The notes below the pieces were generated by a model. That model searched no databases. It was given only the letters and a program-made list of their open reading frames with translations, and was not told the DNA's origin. Below, in pieces: positions 59,313 through 64,000 of a stretch of 64,000 bases of DNA (position 1 is its first letter; each line of letters opens with the position of its first letter). The DNA comes from UBA699 sp050261915 (GTDB taxonomy: Bacteria; Bacillota; Clostridia; Clostridiales; Clostridiaceae), in the NCBI GenBank assembly GCA_050261915.1, contig JBLNDT010000071.1, forward strand, positions 1 through 64,000. The letters are read 5' to 3'. Position numbers and translations under genes: made by a program.

Positions 59313-60374
59313 TTACCTCGTTATTTCAAACTGGCTATTAAAGTTTTTAGCAAAAGTTAATGCCTTGTTATTTATGTCTTTAACCTTGAGAACTGCTTTA
59401 GGGTCATTGGCTGTTTCTGACAAAACTGCGTATGGAGGAAGTCTAAAGCCTTTATTTATGTTTAGTGCTCCAATAAGCTGCTTTGCCACAGAGTCGCTCC
59501 CTGAATTCCCGGAAACAACAACAGCAAAGAAACTCTTTTCATAAAAGCTCTGTTTGTGGTAAAGAACTGTTAATCTATTAATTGTTGCTGTAAGATTAGC
59601 AGATATACTGTCATTATAATTTGGACAAAGCCAAACAATAGAATCGGAGCTTGCAATGGCAGGGAGAACATTTTCAACCATGAATCCACCATAAAAACAT
59701 GTGTTTTTCTTTGCATAATGCTGGCAAAGTTTATAACTACATCCTGTACAGTCAAGGATTTTACCGTTTTCTATTTGAAGTTCGGTAATATTATAATCAC
59801 CTAGAGTATCAGAAACCATTCTCCATAGATTTAATGTATTTGAATATTTATGTGGAGAAGAATATATTACAGTGATTTTAGGATTCTCAATTTTTTGGGG
59901 TTTATATTCCAAGAACCTTTTCCCAAGCCTAGAAGAAATTTCAAGAGAAATTTCTTCTAGGGGAATGTCTAGTGTCTTTTGCCAGGTCATGAAATTTCTC
60001 ATATCTTTTGTTGCTTCAACTAGCGGGTGTCCCATAAAGTCACAGCCTAAACTGTTTCCGATAAACACAAGGTCTTGGGCTGAACGTTTAGTGCCAAATT
60101 CAGTTTCACTATAGGCAATTATCGCCCCGGTGGAGCCATGAAAAGCCTTATCATCAACAGCTATTAATTCATTAAAAAAGTTTAGCATGTCTATATCAAA
60201 ACCTGTAATTCCTATATTCAGCACAAATAAGAGTTTCTTATTCTTGAAATTGTTGCAATCATTTATAGAAGTTATTATTTTATATCCTGAATATTGACTT
60301 GTAAAAGAGGATATCATATTCAACAATTTTTTAGGAGTTTTTTTACCTGGGATAATAACAAATAAATCTTCCAT
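59313..60374 (-). CDS. Flavodoxin/NADPH-FMN reductase-like protein, two-lobed
   Basis: Protein of 353 residues. Residues about 1-155 look like a first flavodoxin-fold lobe without a clear phosphate loop; residues about 168-340 are an FMN reductase lobe with VIYSSPHKYSNTLN as phosphate loop and CTGCSYKLCQHYAKKNTC as Cys-rich insertion (CxxCx4C), then AIASSDSIVWLCPNY. No characterised homologue recognised. The gene directly abuts the dehydrogenase-like gene (its ATG follows the stop) and shares the operon; a redox role for this set is inferred. Confidence 0.72.
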   Translation of the reverse strand: MEDLFVIIPGKKTPKKLLNMISSFTSQYSGYKIITSINDCNNFKNKKLLFVLNIGITGFDIDMLNFFNELIAVDDKAFHGSTGAIIAYSETEFGTKRSAQDLVFIGNSLGCDFMGHPLVEATKDMRNFMTWQKTLDIPLEEISLEISSRLGKRFLEYKPQKIENPKITVIYSSPHKYSNTLNLWRMVSDTLGDYNITELQIENGKILDCTGCSYKLCQHYAKKNTCFYGGFMVENVLPAIASSDSIVWLCPNYNDSISANLTATINRLTVLYHKQSFYEKSFFAVVVSGNSGSDSVAKQLIGALNINKGFRLPPYAVLSETANDPKAVLKVKDINNKALTFAKNFNSQFEITR

Positions 60375-61622
60375 TTAAACCTCCTCTATGCTGAAATCCT
60401 TTAAATTTTTATATGTAATTTCAAGTTTTTTAAACAAGTTTTCTGGAATGCTGCAGCATTCAAATTCTATTCCAAGGGAAGTTTCTCTATTTTTGCAGCC
60501 AAAGTATGCTCCCCCGATAAAGTTCGTACTGTAATGCCAATCTCCCTTTAAAGTAGCAATTAAAGAAAGGGAGCCTGAGGAAAGGGCAGGGGCTATGTAT
60601 GGTTTAAACCCTGCAGCTCTTACCTCAAGATTTGACTTTCTGGCTTTTTCAGTTAAATATAAAGAGTTCCTCTCATTGTAACTACTTATACTATTTGCAA
60701 TTACAAGATCCTCTCCATGAGGGCCATAGGCTCTTCCTTCTCTTAAGAAGCTTTTATCCTCATTAATATCTTTTGCATAGTAGGCTGCTCTCGCATACAT
60801 TACCCCTAAGCCGTATCCCTTAATCTGATCAGGTTTCAATCCTAAGTAATCAAAGTTGCCATCATTGTCCATATTGCTTTCTATATAGGCTGCTTTGCAT
60901 AGGAGATCAACTGGATCTGAAACTACAGCAAATATTCCTTTAAAGTTATTTGCTCTTGCAAGCTTTGCATAATGTGATATTATGTTAGAATTGCCTTTAA
61001 GCTGAGCAATTCTAACATCAACATCTTCCTTACCAACTTCGGGAACACCGGTTGAAACGCAAAAAACAAACATATCGCAATTAAAAAGATCACTTTCATC
61101 AATCCCTGAAACATTAGGATAATTTTCATTGAAGTCACCTGGAAGAATAGCATTACATTCAAGTTCAAAGCGCCTGATTTTATTAATATCCTTATCATAA
61201 ATATTTATTTTTGATATTGAACCATTACCTAAAAGTCTTAAACCAGTAGTTAGTATACCACCTACATCACCCATGCCGGTAATTGTGACTACAGATTTAT
61301 CTTTGAGCTCTCTCTCATCAATAAGGGATAGATAATTTTGGTAATTGGTATTGATACACATAACTCTTCCTTCTATTACTGCATCCTTAAGCCATTTTGG
61401 CAGATTTGAGACTGTTTCATTTATTAATTTTAAATTTTCATCTTCAATAAAAAGCTGGCTTAAGGAAGAAGCTTTATAACACATTCTTGATTTTTCTACT
61501 GGAAGCTTGTTAAGTACATAAATATTTCCTTTATAATCAACTAGAGCATTTTCATCTGTCTCTTCAAAATCATATTTGTATTTTGACAACAGGATTTTTT
61601 CTTTATATTTATAAAATATCAT
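60375..61622 (-). CDS. Malate/lactate dehydrogenase-like protein
   Basis: Protein of 415 residues, longer than ordinary LDH/MDH (about 310), with an extra N-terminal region of about 105 residues. NAD-binding motif VTITGMGDVGGILTTGL then the acidic YDKD. Catalytic His is in GPHGEDLV (LDH GxHG motif), but the conserved Asn-Pro-Val-Asp loop reads VSDPVDLL, so the substrate/nicotinamide-contacting Asn is Ser. Activity or substrate may differ from LDH/MDH. ATG with AAGGAGG upstream, one base after the fusion gene ends. Confidence 0.75.
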   Translation of the reverse strand: MIFYKYKEKILLSKYKYDFEETDENALVDYKGNIYVLNKLPVEKSRMCYKASSLSQLFIEDENLKLINETVSNLPKWLKDAVIEGRVMCINTNYQNYLSLIDERELKDKSVVTITGMGDVGGILTTGLRLLGNGSISKINIYDKDINKIRRFELECNAILPGDFNENYPNVSGIDESDLFNCDMFVFCVSTGVPEVGKEDVDVRIAQLKGNSNIISHYAKLARANNFKGIFAVVSDPVDLLCKAAYIESNMDNDGNFDYLGLKPDQIKGYGLGVMYARAAYYAKDINEDKSFLREGRAYGPHGEDLVIANSISSYNERNSLYLTEKARKSNLEVRAAGFKPYIAPALSSGSLSLIATLKGDWHYSTNFIGGAYFGCKNRETSLGIEFECCSIPENLFKKLEITYKNLKDFSIEEV

Positions 61623-61623
61623 T

Positions 61624-64000
61624 TTAGTCCTCCTTTATCAAAGGCTCAAACCTAAGCAGCAGTTCAAGGTCGTTTTTCAAATAGTGCGAAGCATTAAGGT
61701 TAAGGTCATACTCTATATTATTACCATGGTCAGGGCATCTTGGTACAGTAAAAACTTGACCAAGGGAGGATAGATTAAGGTTTTTTTCATTGATGTAGTG
61801 GAATTCTTCCTCCAAGGTAGTGAGTATTTCAAGGGAGTTTTCAATACAAACCCTTGAAAAATTGAAAATCTTAGATTTATTTGTATTCCTAATAAAAACA
61901 GGAGAAGTATATGGCATAATAAGGTTTATTGAAGGGAGAAGATTTCTTTCCATGTAGGAACCCCTCCAAAGTGCATCGCCTCCAATAAAAGGGTATTGGG
62001 AGGTTTCATTAAACCAAAGGTTAAGCTTTGGAATAAAGTAAGCACTGTCTACCTCTCTGCCTTGAATATCCATAAGATCCTTTCCACGGCCTGACATTAT
62101 ACCACAAATTATTTTCTTTACGTCAATGCCTTCCTCTTTGAAAATAGGGTCTAAAGCTTTAATTCTATAGCCTTTATGTAGTATATTGTCTACAAGAATC
62201 ACTGGCTTATTAAAGGAATTTATTACCTTAACCTGATTATTAAGGTCAAGATAATGAGGAAATTCATTAATTTTAAAGCTTTTCATATCAGGGGCAAAAA
62301 CCTTTTCTGTATGAAGGGCTTTAGTAACAGTGTTTGGAATAATAAATCTGTCAAGAAGATCGCCATAAGGAACACACATAAGCTCTCCCAATTTTCTTGG
62401 CACGGTAGTATATGTTTCCACATTATTTTCTTTGCAGATTTTACGTATTATATTTTGGTTCATATAGTTTATATCAAAGGATAGTAGAAGTTTTCCAGGG
62501 TATAGGTCAACTATTGATTTTTGAAGTCTTTTACGTGCATTTAATATACTTTGTTTTACTCTGGAATTACTTCTAAAAGGTTCTTTAATAAGGTTTTCCA
62601 TATCAAGATTCATAACGCAGGGGTTGCTCATATCTGTAACAAAAATAGGGTTATGGATTCCTGGTATATTATTAAAACCATGAAGATTTAGAGTTTCATA
62701 TATATTTGTAGTATCAGGAAAATCAAAACAACCGCCTAAAATATCGTTATAAACTGCATATTCAAAGTCTCTGGCAACACAATAGGCTAGAGTTTCAGTA
62801 ATTAAAAGCTGCTCAATATCCAAATTTCTGTCATAGCTTAATACCTTAAATCCATTAATAAGTACTAGTCTTCCAACTCTATTTTGTCTTATATAACTTA
62901 CCACATCGGCATCATTGATTTCATTAAAAATATTAGTTGAACGTATTCTATGGAATATTGAAAATCCCATTATGTTTCCATTACTTGTGTTTTTTATTAA
63001 AAGAATTCTTCCAAAAGGCTTATCTAGTGTTTCTTTAAGTATGTTTAGAAGGTCTTTATTGTCATTAAAATAGTAGTATAAATCATTTATTTCAGCCTCT
63101 TTGGTTTTGTCAATTATCAAAGTCATTATATCCAGTGGTTTAATTAATGACTTATCTTGAGCTTCTCTTTGATAGAATCCATTATCATAAATGTACTGTT
63201 GAGCCATTGGATCCACCAAAGTTGAGATATCCTTGTTTTCATCTATGTTTGATCTGATCTGGGTGGAGCTTATTTCCTTAAACCTGGAGGAAAGTGATAA
63301 AACTATTGTGTTTCCAAGGATTATATTGTTTAAGAGACTTTTCAGCTTCCTGTTTTTGCCACGTTCGAATACAATGTGTGAAAAATTGTGTATTGAATAA
63401 GGCACCCTTTCATTTTTATAAGATGATGCGTTTAAAACAACATCACTTCCAACTGCAATATAAACCTCTGATTCCGTGAAATTTTCTTTTAAAACCCTTA
63501 AATCATTTGGGTTAGATAAATTTGTAGGATAAATATCAGGATAAATATAAATATCCAGCACATCAGACATGGACATATTTATAATATATCTTCTAAGCAA
63601 GCTTGGCAGGGTTTTTTTAGACCATGAAAAACCATCCACTGCAAGGTAAACCTCAAATCCAAGATCTTTTATTGAAAGTGCTATTTCCTTGTGGCTTATT
63701 GAAAAGGGATCAAAAGTACCTGGAAAGAATGCTACCTTTTTGGGTATAGGTATTTCAATTTCTCCATGTTGAAGCATATAATCAGATATGAACCTGTATA
63801 TATGGTTAAAGCCTGCGGATTTTGCAAGGAATAAAAGCTCTTCTGTTTTATTATCAGTAATCAGGGTGAGCATTTTTTTGCTTATAAGTTTAAAAATATT
63901 TAGTTTATCTTTAATATCAAGAAGCCCAGTGCCAAAAATATCTTTTCCAATTACACTGAAGGCTGCTTGTTTTACCCTTGAATCATAATTTCCAAGACCA
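61624..64000 (-). CDS. Multidomain nucleotidyltransferase/phosphoribosyltransferase fusion, 5' end outside window
   Basis: The frame is open from the stop at 61624 to the right edge, so the protein starts outside; an internal ATG at 63873 is not a convincing start as coding sequence runs on through it (VKQAAFSVIGKDIFGTGLL upstream). Visible parts: a NadD/cytidyltransferase-like domain with FPGTFDPFSISH (near 63690-63726) and ISSTQIRSNI; a middle region around 62900-63100 with a GNAT-like look (LLIKNTSNGNIMGFSIF); and a C-terminal part with ILVDNILHKGYRI (near 62170-62205), like the PRPP-binding loop of phosphoribosyltransferases. The (H/T)xGH motif reads SISH, where Gly-His would be usual. 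Function unknown; nucleotide cofactor chemistry is likely. Confidence 0.7.
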   Translation of the reverse strand, partial: GLGNYDSRVKQAAFSVIGKDIFGTGLLDIKDKLNIFKLISKKMLTLITDNKTEELLFLAKSAGFNHIYRFISDYMLQHGEIEIPIPKKVAFFPGTFDPFSISHKEIALSIKDLGFEVYLAVDGFSWSKKTLPSLLRRYIINMSMSDVLDIYIYPDIYPTNLSNPNDLRVLKENFTESEVYIAVGSDVVLNASSYKNERVPYSIHNFSHIVFERGKNRKLKSLLNNIILGNTIVLSLSSRFKEISSTQIRSNIDENKDISTLVDPMAQQYIYDNGFYQREAQDKSLIKPLDIMTLIIDKTKEAEINDLYYYFNDNKDLLNILKETLDKPFGRILLIKNTSNGNIMGFSIFHRIRSTNIFNEINDADVVSYIRQNRVGRLVLINGFKVLSYDRNLDIEQLLITETLAYCVARDFEYAVYNDILGGCFDFPDTTNIYETLNLHGFNNIPGIHNPIFVTDMSNPCVMNLDMENLIKEPFRSNSRVKQSILNARKRLQKSIVDLYPGKLLLSFDINYMNQNIIRKICKENNVETYTTVPRKLGELMCVPYGDLLDRFIIPNTVTKALHTEKVFAPDMKSFKINEFPHYLDLNNQVKVINSFNKPVILVDNILHKGYRIKALDPIFKEEGIDVKKIICGIMSGRGKDLMDIQGREVDSAYFIPKLNLWFNETSQYPFIGGDALWRGSYMERNLLPSINLIMPYTSPVFIRNTNKSKIFNFSRVCIENSLEILTTLEEEFHYINEKNLNLSSLGQVFTVPRCPDHGNNIEYDLNLNASHYLKNDLELLLRFEPLIKED

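Noticed and set aside
61624..63873. The fusion gene as a complete CDS starting at ATG 63873
   Set aside because: The frame is open and coding-like through to the right edge, and no Shine-Dalgarno sequence precedes the ATG; the gene is cut by the window end.
1..64000. Search for tRNA, rRNA, CRISPR arrays and insertion sequences
   Set aside because: Reading through the intergenic regions I found no cloverleaf-like tRNA sequence, no rRNA signature, no regularly spaced direct repeats and no transposase coding frame.

Overview
The window is chromosomal DNA of a low-GC, anaerobic, endospore-forming Firmicute, most likely Clostridium sensu stricto. The reasons are the strongly AT-rich sequence and codon use, Shine-Dalgarno sites close to AGGAGG before nearly every gene, frequent TTG/GTG starts, strong intrinsic terminators, SpoVB and Spo0E homologues, and oxygen-defence proteins typical of clostridia (flavodiiron protein, rubrerythrin-like protein, ferritin). 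I do not assign a species. I see no rRNA, tRNA, insertion sequence, prophage or CRISPR array; it is a dense housekeeping and accessory segment.

Layout. 1-2.6 kb: a cytochrome b5-like protein and a two-subunit [NiFe] hydrogenase, followed by a decayed gene remnant. 3.3-8 kb: a YyaL-type thioredoxin-fold protein, then argS behind a very short leader with T-box antiterminator/terminator sequence but no room for a specifier stem, then a YprB-like exonuclease. 8-10.3 kb: Fur-type iron uptake operon feoA-feoB-FeoB-associated peptide. 10.3-12.2 kb: PilZ protein, HAD phosphatase, second YprB-like nuclease. 12.2-18.8 kb: gltX with an unusually short promoter-terminator leader, a QueG-like Fe-S protein, CorA, a TM1266-like regulator, a beta-CASP nuclease and an M29 aminopeptidase. 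18.9-25 kb: D,D-carboxypeptidase, CoA-type Nudix hydrolase, a large surface protein with two DUF4430 domains, a Cys-rich peptide and nicotinate phosphoribosyltransferase.

25-38 kb: UvrD-like helicase, alpha/beta hydrolase, membrane proteins, an FtsA-like ATPase with a repeat-bearing C-terminal extension, M20 amidohydrolase, RluA pseudouridine synthase, two convergent MOP-superfamily flippases (MurJ/YtgP-like and SpoVB), rubrerythrin-like protein and a sugar-dehydrogenase-like beta-propeller. 38-45.5 kb: zinc phospholipase C-like protein, a methyltransferase-like/B12-radical SAM/peptide deformylase overlapping trio, a CC/Se-motif protein, HelD, and flavodiiron protein behind a Fur/PerR-type box. 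45.5-51 kb: MntH, ferritin, arginase, flavin reductase, Spo0E and GlpX. 51-54.2 kb: a translationally coupled operon of two TIGR04283/TIGR04282-type transferases, an HdrB-like Fe-S protein and a TVP38 membrane protein. 54.2-58.5 kb: purine nucleoside phosphorylase, HPr kinase, a second CorA and an M18 aminopeptidase. 58.5-64 kb: a tight minus-strand operon of PHP phosphoesterase, flavodoxin-like protein, malate/lactate-dehydrogenase-like protein and a multidomain nucleotidyltransferase/phosphoribosyltransferase fusion that runs off the right edge.

Themes: iron and redox homeostasis (feo, ferritin, fprA, rubrerythrin-like, hydrogenase), manganese and magnesium transport, carbon control (HPrK with GlpX), and envelope or sporulation functions. 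The best candidates for undescribed biology are the TIGR04283/04282-CCG-TVP38 operon, the nucleotidyltransferase fusion operon, and the two aminoacyl-tRNA synthetase leaders without a sensor stem. Many starts were moved downstream from the longest open frame because the Shine-Dalgarno site lies inside the longer version.
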